Shown here: piece after piece, positions 27,355-37,099 of the stretch
Position numbering within the stretch: position 1 is the stretch's first letter
Layout of the letters: every line of letters starts with the position of its first letter
From: Helicobacteraceae bacterium CG2_30_36_10
GTDB taxonomy: Bacteria > Campylobacterota > Campylobacteria > Campylobacterales > Sulfurimonadaceae
DNA: 43,939 bases
Reading direction: 5' to 3'
Assembly: GCA_001873135.1 (NCBI GenBank)
Contig: MNYP01000143.1
Location: 1-43,939, forward strand
Position numbers and translations under genes: made by a program
The notes under the pieces: generated by a model
Told to the model about the DNA's origin: nothing
Database searches by the model: none
The model's input: only the letters and a program-made list of their open reading frames with translations

Positions 27355-29580
27355 ATGAGAATATTTTTAGCAACAATGCTAACCCTGCTAACTGTGAATT
27401 TGTCCGCAATAACGATTAAATCAATTAAATATGAGGGAATGGTTCATATTTCCCAAACTGTTGCCCTGAGAATGCTAGAGTTTGAAGTTGGTGATACCAT
27501 AGATGACAAAGCTATTGACACATCAATTCAAAAGTATTTTAAGCAAGGTTATTTTGATGATGTTTGGGTTGATGAAGAAGATGGTGCATTGACATTTCAT
27601 TTTAAAGAAAAAGCAATCATTTCAAAAGTAGAATTAAAAGGCTACAAAGAGAACGACAAAGATATAAAAGACAATGTTGTCCAGATTAAAAAAGGCACCT
27701 TATATGATGAGAAAAAATTAGAGGCTGCAAAAAAAAGAATTATTGAGGCTATCTCTCAAGATGGTAAAATTGATACAGTTGTAGAGGTAGAAAAAGAGTA
27801 TTTAGAAAATGGAAGTATAAAAGTTACATTCATTGTAAATGAGGGTGAAAAAATTATCATTAACCATTTGGATTATTCAGGTCTTATCGGACTTGACAGT
27901 GATATGTTTAATGAAGTTATAGCGAACAAAGAGCATCAATTTATGGGCTGGTTCTGGGGACGCAATGATGGAAAGATGAGTCTAACTGATTTACAATACG
28001 ACCCGCTTAGAATACGTGATACGTATATGCAATACGGCTACCTTGATGCTAAAGTCAATGAACCATTTGTTAGAGTTAACTTTGACCATTATACTGCTGA
28101 CATGAGTTATCAAGTAGAAGAGGGCGAAGTTTATATTATCAGCGGAGTTGTTTTAAATCAAGTACAACAAGTTGTTGATAATGCTGTGATAGAAGAAAAT
28201 ATTAAACTAATAAAAGATGAAGTTTTCAATATAAAAACTTTTCGTGAAGATGCAGAAAAAATAAAAACAATTATTGCAGATTTAGGTTACGCTTATGTGC
28301 AAGTTACACCAGACCTGAAAAAAGATAAAGAAAAGCATACTGTTGAGGTTGCTTTTAGAATAACTCCAGGTGAAAAAGTAAAAATAAGAGATGTGATAAT
28401 TTCAGGCAACAACAGAACTTTAGATAGAATTATTAGAAGAGAGCTTTATTTAGGGCCTGGAGATATGTATTCATTGACAGATTTAAAAGATTCTCGTAAC
28501 TCCTTAGGTAGACTCGGTTTCTTTGACGGAAATACTATTGAAGAAAAAAGAATTGACAACCAAACAATGGATTTAATCGTCAAAGTTAAAGAAGCACCAA
28601 CCGGAAACATTCAACTTGGTGGTGGATATGGAAGTTATGGCGGACTTTTAGTGAGCGTTGCAGTTAACGACAGAAATGTTTGGGGTTCAGGAATAAACGT
28701 AGGAGTTAAAGCAGAAAAGTCAGAGATGGCTCAAAACTACTCTTTCAACATCTCTAATCCAAGATTGAATGACAGCGACTTTAGTGGTAACTTTTCAATA
28801 TTTAAATCTATCTCTATATATAATGATTATACTGTAAGTAGTGACGGTGTGAGTGTTGGAGTAGGACATAGATTTTCTAGACATATAAGTGGCTATATGG
28901 GCTATGGCTATTCAAAAAATAGTTATTCAGATGTTAATGCAACCCTTTACCCTAATTTAGAGCCATACGGGAAAAGTTCTGTGACAATAAGTGCTAGTTT
29001 TGATGACACTGATGATTATTACCTTCCTCGTGAAGGTAGTACACTCAGTCAGAGTTTTGAAAAATCCGGTCTTAGTGCTGATGCTGATTTCTTTAAAAGT
29101 AGAACAAACTTTGCAAAATATATAGGTCTAGAAGAGTATCTTAGTTTTGATGCAATCTTTAGATATAAGGCTAGGTTTAATTATGCAGCAGATACAGGTT
29201 ATCTTCCTATTGCTGAGAAGTTTTACATGGGTGGATTAGGGAGTGTTAGAGGCTATGAGTCTTACTCTATTTCTCCAAAGATTGAGGATTTAACAGCAGC
29301 AGATGGTTTCAGAAGAGTGGGTGGTACGCAAACATTTTCAAATAATGTTGAGCTTAGCCTCCCCCTTGTTCCCAAAGCAAAAATGCGTCTAGTAGCTTTT
29401 GTGGACTGGGGTTTTATAGGTGACGATACTTTAAATGAATTTTCTCGTGGTGGTTACGGCTTAGGGCTTGAGTGGTTTTCTCCGGTTGGCCCAATACAAC
29501 TAATGTTTGCTCGTCCACTTAATGAACAAGAGGGCGATAGGACAGCTGGCTTTGAGTTTACAATGGGACAAAGGTTTTAG
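27355..29580 (+). CDS. bamA: Outer-membrane assembly factor BamA
   Basis: Signal peptide, POTRA-like repeats, C-terminal beta-barrel with GGLGSVRGYE motif, terminal aromatic FTMGQRF. Confidence 0.95.
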   Translation: MRIFLATMLTLLTVNLSAITIKSIKYEGMVHISQTVALRMLEFEVGDTIDDKAIDTSIQKYFKQGYFDDVWVDEEDGALTFHFKEKAIISKVELKGYKENDKDIKDNVVQIKKGTLYDEKKLEAAKKRIIEAISQDGKIDTVVEVEKEYLENGSIKVTFIVNEGEKIIINHLDYSGLIGLDSDMFNEVIANKEHQFMGWFWGRNDGKMSLTDLQYDPLRIRDTYMQYGYLDAKVNEPFVRVNFDHYTADMSYQVEEGEVYIISGVVLNQVQQVVDNAVIEENIKLIKDEVFNIKTFREDAEKIKTIIADLGYAYVQVTPDLKKDKEKHTVEVAFRITPGEKVKIRDVIISGNNRTLDRIIRRELYLGPGDMYSLTDLKDSRNSLGRLGFFDGNTIEEKRIDNQTMDLIVKVKEAPTGNIQLGGGYGSYGGLLVSVAVNDRNVWGSGINVGVKAEKSEMAQNYSFNISNPRLNDSDFSGNFSIFKSISIYNDYTVSSDGVSVGVGHRFSRHISGYMGYGYSKNSYSDVNATLYPNLEPYGKSSVTISASFDDTDDYYLPREGSTLSQSFEKSGLSADADFFKSRTNFAKYIGLEEYLSFDAIFRYKARFNYAADTGYLPIAEKFYMGGLGSVRGYESYSISPKIEDLTAADGFRRVGGTQTFSNNVELSLPLVPKAKMRLVAFVDWGFIGDDTLNEFSRGGYGLGLEWFSPVGPIQLMFARPLNEQEGDRTAGFEFTMGQRF

Positions 29581-29583
29581 GGT

Positions 29584-31044
29584 TTAAAATTCAACTTGTA
29601 AATTGTTAATTGTATTTAATTTATTTACAGCTTCTCTGCTTAAATATAAAGTTTTATCTGACTTTATATTTAACACTCCTTCGCTAAAACTCAATTCAAA
29701 ATCAATGTTTAAAGGTCTATGACTAAGCAAGGCAATACTAAGTGACAATAAATAACTTAAAGACTCTATAGTATTGTTATCTGGAAGTAAAATGCTGTAT
29801 TCATTTATGTGGCTACTTGAGGGAAGTTTATATTTTGCATATTTGGACAGAGTTGCTATCAGCATAATCTGACTATGTGTAAACCCATATTCTAAAGCAT
29901 TTTGGAGTATATAATAGCTGTGTTTGTGATTTGAATAAAAATGGATATTGCTTCCTATAGGATAGAGTTTCGCCGCAATCGCCAATTCATATCTGTAGGC
30001 ACTATTTATACCAAGATGCTTATATGTTAAATCAAACAGTTTTTTATTTAGGGCACTTAACTGATTTGAATACGAGCTCTCACTAATATAAGAATCGAGT
30101 AAATATTTTACTGAAGTGTTGTAGTTTGCAGGGAATTTATCTTTAGAATTTCTAAGCAAATCTGCTAAGAAAACACCCTCTCTAACCCCTACACCACTTG
30201 AAATAAGCTTATTTATAGTTAGTTTGTTCAGGACTCTTTCTAAAATCAGAGCACCGGGTTTGATGACATCAAATCTATCGCTTTTGATTCCAAGTTTTTT
30301 TAATTTAGCTTCATTTGCTTTTAAAACTGAGGTTATAAATTTTTTAAAATCTGTATTAGAACATTCAAAACCATGAATTTTATCTAGAGGATATTTTTTT
30401 TTCTGCATCACTGCTGTCGAAATTGCTCTAAAAGTTCCGCCAATACCTATGATTTCAGAAGGGTTAAGATTGTCTAAGGCTTCTAATTTTTTATCTATAT
30501 ATACAACTGCTTCTTTTATCTTACGTTTGTCAAAGAAAAGTTCTTTTAGTCTTACTGTCCCAAGTGCTATAGAGATTGTATTAGTAACATTTTTCCCATT
30601 AATGATTGAAAATTCCGTAGATCCGCCACCGATGTCTATGCTTAGAGCATTAGACTGTTCAGGAAGCAGGTTAGCACAGGCAATAGCACCATAATAGGCT
30701 TCTTGTTGACCATCAATTATACGCATGTTTAATTTTAAATGAGTTTTTACTTTGTCTAAAAAGTATTTTTGGTTTGGGGCATCTCTAAGTGCTGAAGTTG
30801 CAACACAGAGTGTTTTTCTAGCCTTAAATGAGGCGGCAATATTTATAAAACCCTCAAGAGTATCAAAGGTTCTCTGCATGGGAATTTCTTGAAGATTACC
30901 ATTGTTTTTATAAGCATTTTCAGAAATTCTCACCTTACTTTTTGCTTCATGAAGTAGATGAAATGCAAAACGACTCGTTTTTTCATAAATTACCATTCTA
31001 ATCGAGTTAGAACCAATATCTATGACTGCTACTCGTTTTGCCAT
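29584..31044 (-). CDS. ppx: Ppx/GppA-family phosphatase
   Basis: VAVIDIGSNSIRMVIYE, ATSALRDAPN, ALSIDIGGGSTEFSI, GIGGTFRAIS. Confidence 0.92.
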   Translation of the reverse strand: MAKRVAVIDIGSNSIRMVIYEKTSRFAFHLLHEAKSKVRISENAYKNNGNLQEIPMQRTFDTLEGFINIAASFKARKTLCVATSALRDAPNQKYFLDKVKTHLKLNMRIIDGQQEAYYGAIACANLLPEQSNALSIDIGGGSTEFSIINGKNVTNTISIALGTVRLKELFFDKRKIKEAVVYIDKKLEALDNLNPSEIIGIGGTFRAISTAVMQKKKYPLDKIHGFECSNTDFKKFITSVLKANEAKLKKLGIKSDRFDVIKPGALILERVLNKLTINKLISSGVGVREGVFLADLLRNSKDKFPANYNTSVKYLLDSYISESSYSNQLSALNKKLFDLTYKHLGINSAYRYELAIAAKLYPIGSNIHFYSNHKHSYYILQNALEYGFTHSQIMLIATLSKYAKYKLPSSSHINEYSILLPDNNTIESLSYLLSLSIALLSHRPLNIDFELSFSEGVLNIKSDKTLYLSREAVNKLNTINNLQVEF

Positions 31045-31054
31045 TGAGTAGCCT

Positions 31055-31306
31055 TTATTCTTCGTCTTGTAGGTTTCGATACTTAAACTGTAGCTCTGCT
31101 ATTGATTCAACATTGTCTTTGTCTGGGACTATACAGTCAACAGGACAAACTGATATACAGGCGGGTTCGTCATATACATTAACACATTCCGTGCATCTGT
31201 CAGGGTCTATAAAGTAAATCGGATCACCCTCTTCAATCGCTGTAGTTGGGCACTCTTCGCGACAAGCATCACATGCTATACATTCATCATTTATTATCAA
31301 AGCCAT
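31055..31306 (-). CDS. 4Fe-4S ferredoxin (YfhL-type)
   Basis: CIACDACREECPTTAIEEG and CTECVNVYDEPACISVCPVDCI. Confidence 0.93.
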   Translation of the reverse strand: MALIINDECIACDACREECPTTAIEEGDPIYFIDPDRCTECVNVYDEPACISVCPVDCIVPDKDNVESIAELQFKYRNLQDEE

Positions 31307-31392
31307 TGTTAAACCTTATCTATATTATCTATAATTTTTCGTGACCGATTTATATCAGAATATAGCTTTATTATTTTTTAAATTATTTAATT

Positions 31393-32691
31393 CTACTTCT
31401 TTCTTGGAATATTGCATGAAAGTTTTGAATTTAATTGTAAAGAAGCGACTGTCCCATCAACACCATCGGTTCTATTTTTAATTTTAATTTTGGCTCCGAG
31501 TGCATCAGCTCCACTTTTTGCTAAAAAGAGTCCTAGTCCTACCCCAGACTTATTTCCCTGTCTTTTAAAAGGGGCATAGAGGTCTACCGTTTCATCAATT
31601 CCGCACCCTTCATCTATTACTTCTATAAGCAATCCAGCATCATCAAGTGAACTTTTAAGAGTTACCGGTTTATCCGTAGGAGTGAATTTTAAAGCATTTT
31701 GTAAAAAGTTTTGAATTATTTGATTTAAGAGGGTCACCTGAATCATAGTCATAAAACTATTTGGTTGAAAATCAGTGTGTAACTCTTTGCCTTCGCTCTC
31801 TGCTAATAGTTTAAAATCTTCCGCTTTTTGTTTAAGCAGAGCTATTATGTCAGCTTCAACAGGTTTATCAAACTGTGCCCCCTCTTGACGACCAATATTA
31901 AGTATATTAGAGACGATAATATTCATTTCGTCAATAGTCCTGTTAGTTACCTTAAGTGCATCTATATACTCTTCAGGTGAACGTTTTTTAATTAAAGTTA
32001 CTTGGTTCTTTAATTTGATTACAGCTAGTGGAGTTTTAAGTTCATGCGCAGTTCCTATAAAGAGTTCTTTTTGATACTTAACAAAGTTCTGTATTCTAGA
32101 TATTAAATGATTTATAGTGACCCCAAGTGGTTCAAACTCTTCTGGTAGTTCTTTTATTATAATGGGTTTCATAAGATGTTCATTCATATTGGAGAGTCTT
32201 GAGCTAAGAGTTTTAACTGGTATTACTAACATTTTTGAAAGCCCGATAGCATATATAATAACAAGCAAAAAACCTGCAATATTTATTATAAAAATATAGT
32301 GAAGAATTTTATCTAGCAGTATTTTGGTTGGAGTAATCTCTTTTGTAACTTTGAGGTAGCTGATATCTTTTAAATTAAATGGATAAATGAGAGTTAAGTA
32401 TGTTGATTTTTCTACTGTATCTTCATATAAGTCAACATTTACTTCAGGCTTTTTGAGATAAATAATTTCAACACTTAAACTTAATTGTGAGTCTGAAAAT
32501 ATCCCTATTTGCTCAATAGATTTATTGTTGGCTATATTTTTGGCATAGTGAAGCAGTTCTTGACGTTTTTCATCATAAATTGATTTCTCTATATAAAAGT
32601 ATAAAATAGATGAAAATATAAAGATGAGAGAGGCTGATGCAAAGATGAGTTTAATTAAAAAACTACGCCTAATACTTCTTTTTGAAAACAT
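31393..32691 (-). CDS. Sensor histidine kinase
   Basis: Two TM segments, IGTAHELKTPLAVIK (H-box), NFLQNALKFTP (N-box), VIDEGCGI, SGVGLGLFLAK (G-boxes). Confidence 0.93.
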   Translation of the reverse strand: MFSKRSIRRSFLIKLIFASASLIFIFSSILYFYIEKSIYDEKRQELLHYAKNIANNKSIEQIGIFSDSQLSLSVEIIYLKKPEVNVDLYEDTVEKSTYLTLIYPFNLKDISYLKVTKEITPTKILLDKILHYIFIINIAGFLLVIIYAIGLSKMLVIPVKTLSSRLSNMNEHLMKPIIIKELPEEFEPLGVTINHLISRIQNFVKYQKELFIGTAHELKTPLAVIKLKNQVTLIKKRSPEEYIDALKVTNRTIDEMNIIVSNILNIGRQEGAQFDKPVEADIIALLKQKAEDFKLLAESEGKELHTDFQPNSFMTMIQVTLLNQIIQNFLQNALKFTPTDKPVTLKSSLDDAGLLIEVIDEGCGIDETVDLYAPFKRQGNKSGVGLGLFLAKSGADALGAKIKIKNRTDGVDGTVASLQLNSKLSCNIPRKK

Positions 32692-32761
32692 ATTTTTACC
32701 TTACTCACAAGTGTTTGTTATTATAACAAAAGTAGATTTAAAAGATAAGAGTTTGGAGGTT

Positions 32762-32777
32762 CAGCCCAAAAGGGCTG
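32762..32777 (-). repeat. Small GC-rich hairpin between response regulator and kinase genes
   Basis: CAGCCC-aaaa-GGGCTG; 16 nt past the regulator stop; no clear T-tract. Confidence 0.5.
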
Positions 32778-32793
32778 CAGTTTAGAAAAGGAA

Positions 32794-33468
32794 CTAATTA
32801 ACTTCTTTAGGGAAACAAAAACGGTAACCACGACGACGAACAGTTTCAATAGTTGTGATTCCTAATGGCTTATCCATTTTTTGTCTAATTTGGTTAATAG
32901 CAACTTCAATTACGTTTGGAGTAACAAGTTCCGGCTCTTCCCAGATTGCGTCAAGCAGTTGTTCTTTTGAAACAATTTGATCACGGTGACGAGCTAAGTG
33001 AGTGAGAACTTCAAAAGGCTTGCCTTTGAGTTCTATCTCTTGTTCTTTGTATGTAATTTTTTCCTCTTCAGGGTTGATAATCAAGTCATCGATTTCGATG
33101 ATGTTGCTTCCGCCAAAACGTAAACGAGCTTCAATACGAGCAATTAAAACATCAAAATCAAACGGCTTTCTGATATAATCATCAGCACCGCTTCTAAGCG
33201 CTTCAATTTCACTTTCATTATCATCTCTAGCAGATAATACAACGACAACAGTTTTTGGAGTATTTGATTTAATATCACCAATAATGTCAACAGAATTTCC
33301 ATCCGGAAGCATCCAATCCATAAGGACTAAATCGTAATTGCGAATATCTAAGTAATACTCACCATCTTTAAGAGTCTCAACAACATCACTTTGGTAACCA
33401 TATTCTTTAAGGCCCTCAGCAAGCATTTTGTTTAATGTAACTTCATCTTCTATAATTAGAATACGCAT
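32794..33468 (-). CDS. hsrA: OmpR-family response regulator of the HsrA (HP1043)/CosR lineage
   Basis: C-terminal part LKGKPFEVLTHLARHRDQIVSKEQLLDAIWEEPELVTPNVIEVAINQIRQKMDKPLGITTIETVRRRGYRF matches the recalled HP1043/CosR DNA-binding domain almost residue for residue; receiver keeps acidic pair E7/D8, D51 and KP. Confidence 0.88.
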   Translation of the reverse strand: MRILIIEDEVTLNKMLAEGLKEYGYQSDVVETLKDGEYYLDIRNYDLVLMDWMLPDGNSVDIIGDIKSNTPKTVVVVLSARDDNESEIEALRSGADDYIRKPFDFDVLIARIEARLRFGGSNIIEIDDLIINPEEEKITYKEQEIELKGKPFEVLTHLARHRDQIVSKEQLLDAIWEEPELVTPNVIEVAINQIRQKMDKPLGITTIETVRRRGYRFCFPKEVN

Positions 33469-33569
33469 TAATTATTTCCTATATGTATATATTTTGCCGA
33501 AATGATATCATAATTTTAGGAAACTTTAAAGAATAATTCAACTTTATTTAATAAAACTTTAATTTCTAA

Positions 33570-33899
33570 TTAAGATTTGATTTTATAATAATTGCTTACA
33601 CTTACCTTGCAGTCGGGTAAAATAGATGGTTTCGTTATCTTAAGATTGATGTTTTTTATCGCACTGTATTCTTTAACTAACTTTAAATTTAGGTTCTCTA
33701 AAGCATCTTCTATAAGTAAAAATTCATTTTCTATCATGTTTGTCTTTAGAATTTCTACAATATCAACATAGTTAATAAAGCCGTTTGTATTCTCATATTC
33801 AATGGTAATATTAACTATAACATCCTGCTTTTTCTTTCTTTCAAAATCTAAAATTCCAATAATACATTGAAACTTTAAATCTTCAATATGAATAGTCAT
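33570..33899 (-). CDS. folB: Dihydroneopterin aldolase family protein
   Basis: MTIHIEDLKFQCIIGILDFERKKKQDVIVNITIEY. Confidence 0.85.
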   Translation of the reverse strand: MTIHIEDLKFQCIIGILDFERKKKQDVIVNITIEYENTNGFINYVDIVEILKTNMIENEFLLIEDALENLNLKLVKEYSAIKNINLKITKPSILPDCKVSVSNYYKIKS

Positions 33900-34513
33900 T
33901 AAACTACTCTTTTCTCTTTACCTTTAACTAAACGAATGATATTTGGTATGTGTTTGTAAAAAAGTAAAAACATTATAATTACAACCGGCGCATGAGCCAT
34001 CTCTGGATGGATATAAAAACTCGAAACTAAAAGTGCTGCAACCCCGGTAAGTGATGAGACCGAAGATATACGGATAGTCTTCGCACCGATGGCCCAGACA
34101 ACTAGAGCGATAGTTGTTTCATACGGAAGCATAAACATCATGACACCCATTCCGGTTGCTATGCCTTTGCCGCCTTCAAAATTCAAGTATGGAGAAAAAC
34201 AGTGTCCAACAACGGCTAAAACAGCTATACCCCAAAGAGTAGCTTCACTTAGTCCAAGAAAATAAGCGAGTGCTAAAACAAGAGCACCCTTAAGAGCGTC
34301 AAGAGCTAAAGTGGCTACTCCAAGCTTTTTTGCAAGGGCAGGGTTACTCTCTTTGACAACTCTTAGGACATTCGTAGCACCGATACTGCCGCTTCCACTC
34401 GCCTTAACGTCCACACCGGCAAATTTTTTAGCAAGCAAAAGACCAAAAGGAATTCCACCGACAAGATAAGCTGCTATAAAAAACTGTACATTTGTGTTAA
34501 ATAAAAAATCCAT
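33899..34513 (-). CDS. plsY: Acyl-phosphate glycerol-3-phosphate acyltransferase PlsY
   Basis: YLVGGIPFGLLLAKKFAGVDVKASGSGSIGATNVLR, GHCFSPYLNFEGGKGIATGMGV. Confidence 0.95.
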   Translation of the reverse strand: MDFLFNTNVQFFIAAYLVGGIPFGLLLAKKFAGVDVKASGSGSIGATNVLRVVKESNPALAKKLGVATLALDALKGALVLALAYFLGLSEATLWGIAVLAVVGHCFSPYLNFEGGKGIATGMGVMMFMLPYETTIALVVWAIGAKTIRISSVSSLTGVAALLVSSFYIHPEMAHAPVVIIMFLLFYKHIPNIIRLVKGKEKRVV

Positions 34514-34748
34514 ACAATACCTTCTGATAAATAGTGTCGATATCTTAGTTTAATTATAATTATAAGCATATAAAAATTTATAACTTCAACTGTTTTTTGA
34601 TATTTCTAAAGTTAAATAACTTCTTTTTTAAGCATATTAATGTAATTGAATGAAAAATAACCACTAAATGACATAAACGGTAATAAATAGCTGGTATACT
34701 TCTCATTATGCAATCAATTTCAAAAATTTAGCTTTGACGTTGCCTTAG

Positions 34749-34779
34749 AAATATTTTTATAACAGATATAAAAATATTT
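34749..34779 (+). repeat. AT-rich inverted repeat upstream of gap
   Basis: AAATATTTTTATA-acaga-TATAAAAATATTT, perfect 13-bp arms. Confidence 0.75.
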
Positions 34780-34853
34780 TTATCAATCAAAGATAAATTA
34801 ATCTGAAATAGTATAAAATATTTAAATAAATTAGTAAAAAACGAGGGAGTGTC

Positions 34854-35849
34854 ATGTCACTAAAAGTAGCTATAAACGGAACTGGTAGAATTGGTGTTAT
34901 TGTTGCAAAGATTGTAAGCGAAAGAACGGATGTTGAGTTGGTCGCATTAAATACTACTGCAAAGCCAGAGATGCTCGCATACTTGTTAAAATATGATTCT
35001 GTTCATAAAGGAATCAGTGCAAAAGTTATTGATGACAATACAATTGAAATTAATGGCAAAAACGTAACAATGTTTAGTGAAAGAGATCCTGTTAAAGTTG
35101 ATTTCGGCAGTTGTGGTGCTGAGCTTGTTATTGAGTGCACTGGTGTATTTTTAACGACAGAAAAAGCACAAGCTTTCTTGCAAAATGGCGTTAAAAAAGT
35201 TGTTATGTCGGCTCCTGCAAAAGATGATACTCCAACTTATGTGCTTAATATAAATACAGATGAGTATAAAGGTGAGGCAATTATCTCAAATGCAAGCTGT
35301 ACAACAAACTGTTTAGCGCCTATCTGTAAAGTTTTAGATGATGAATTCGGAATCGTTAATGGACTGATGACAACAATTCACTCATACACAAACGACCAAA
35401 ATGTTTTAGACGTAAAACATAGTTCAGATATGAGAAGAGCAAGAGCTGCTGCTATCAATATGATTCCAACTACAACGGGTGCTGCAAAAGCGATTAGTTT
35501 AGTAATGCCTCAACTTAAAGGTAAACTAAACGGTTACGCTATGAGAGTTCCAACTGCGGATGTTTCTGTAGTTGATTTAACTGCGAACTTAAAAGTAGAT
35601 GTAACAAAAGAAGATATTATCGCCGCTATGGAAAAGGCTGCAGCAGGTAGCTTTAAAGGCTTACTTGAAGTAGATAATGACAAAAGAGTATCAAGCGACT
35701 TCATTGGCAGTACATACAGTTCAACTTTCATTCCCGACATGGTAAGTGTTGTTGATGGAAAAACTGTAAAAGTATTAGCTTGGTACGATAACGAATGGGG
35801 ATACAGCAGTCGCTTAGTTGATATGTGTGTGTTTGTCGGAAATAAATAA
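34854..35849 (+). CDS. gap: Glyceraldehyde-3-phosphate dehydrogenase
   Basis: KVAINGTGRIGVIVAKI, SNASCTTNCLAPICKVL, WYDNEWGYSSRLVDM. Confidence 0.97.
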   Translation: MSLKVAINGTGRIGVIVAKIVSERTDVELVALNTTAKPEMLAYLLKYDSVHKGISAKVIDDNTIEINGKNVTMFSERDPVKVDFGSCGAELVIECTGVFLTTEKAQAFLQNGVKKVVMSAPAKDDTPTYVLNINTDEYKGEAIISNASCTTNCLAPICKVLDDEFGIVNGLMTTIHSYTNDQNVLDVKHSSDMRRARAAAINMIPTTTGAAKAISLVMPQLKGKLNGYAMRVPTADVSVVDLTANLKVDVTKEDIIAAMEKAAAGSFKGLLEVDNDKRVSSDFIGSTYSSTFIPDMVSVVDGKTVKVLAWYDNEWGYSSRLVDMCVFVGNK

Positions 35850-37090
35850 TGTTAATATTCAACAAGCATTTTTTAGCTACTCAGTCCTCTGAGTCTAAAA
35901 AGATAATAAATGATGCCGTTGAAGTTGTAAATGATGAAATAAAAAGTGACAGAGTTGGGTATTATAAACTACCAACTCTGTCATTACAGCTCATTGAACA
36001 GTTAAAAGAGATTGATACATCTTCTTTTGAACAGATAGTAATTATGGGTATTGGTGGCTCATCTTTAGGTATAAAAGCTATAAACACTATTCTTCGTCCT
36101 ATCACTCCACATGCCAAAGAAATTATTTTTTTTGAAAACTCTGACCCTCTTACTATTACGGAAAATCTGATTAAAATCAAAAAAGAAAAAGCTTGCTTTT
36201 TCCTTATTTCTAAATCTGGCTCAACCATTGAAACAACTTCTACATTTAAGACAATTGTTGATTATTGTAAAATAGATATGGATGCTGATAATAATCGCAT
36301 TTTTGCTATTACAGACAAAGGCTCTTCACTTTCAGTTTTTGCACAGCACCATAAATTTCATGAGTTTAATATTCCAGATAATGTTGGTGGTCGTTTTTCA
36401 GTTTTAAGTGCTGTTGGCGTCGTTCCTCTTGCCCTTGCCGGATACGATATGACTAAATTACTCAATGGCGCAGAGGGTTTTATATCAAGATTTTTCGAAG
36501 GTAAAGAAGACCACCTTTTAGAAAAAGCATATTCTTTTTATGAAAACTCAAAAACGCAAAGCATAAATGTTGTGTTTTCGTATGCTGACAGACTTGAAGA
36601 TTTGACAAAATGGTACGTTCAACTTTGGGGTGAATCTCTAGGCAAAATAGACCAAGATGGCAACAGAGTAGGGCTTACACCTATCGGTATTATAGGCGCT
36701 GTTGATCAGCACTCTTTTTTACAGTTAGTTATAGAAGGTCCAAAAGATAAAAGTTTAACTTTTATAAATATAGAAGATTTTAAAAACAATCTTTTAGTGC
36801 CGGATATTACACTTTATGGAATTGAGAAAACTAATTTTATTAATAACAAAAGTTTTAACACTCTTATAAATGCACAGTGCGAAGCAACTATGCAAAGTGT
36901 AATCCAATCTGGCGTAAATACAGATGCCATTACTTTAGACTTTATTTCAGAGAATAATATTGGAGAATTGATAGTTTATTTTGAGCTATTGACATCACTG
37001 CTCGGCGCAATGTTTAAAGTAAATACTTATAATCAACCGGGTGTTGAATTAGGTAAACAAATTTTATATAAAAATTTAGAAAACTCTTAA
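35849..37090 (+). CDS. pgi: Glucose-6-phosphate isomerase
   Basis: IMGIGGSSLGIKAI, ISKSGSTIETTSTF, NVGGRFSVLSAVGVVPLALAG, QLWGESLGK. Confidence 0.94.
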   Translation: MLIFNKHFLATQSSESKKIINDAVEVVNDEIKSDRVGYYKLPTLSLQLIEQLKEIDTSSFEQIVIMGIGGSSLGIKAINTILRPITPHAKEIIFFENSDPLTITENLIKIKKEKACFFLISKSGSTIETTSTFKTIVDYCKIDMDADNNRIFAITDKGSSLSVFAQHHKFHEFNIPDNVGGRFSVLSAVGVVPLALAGYDMTKLLNGAEGFISRFFEGKEDHLLEKAYSFYENSKTQSINVVFSYADRLEDLTKWYVQLWGESLGKIDQDGNRVGLTPIGIIGAVDQHSFLQLVIEGPKDKSLTFINIEDFKNNLLVPDITLYGIEKTNFINNKSFNTLINAQCEATMQSVIQSGVNTDAITLDFISENNIGELIVYFELLTSLLGAMFKVNTYNQPGVELGKQILYKNLENS

Positions 37091-37099
37091 GGTAAATTA

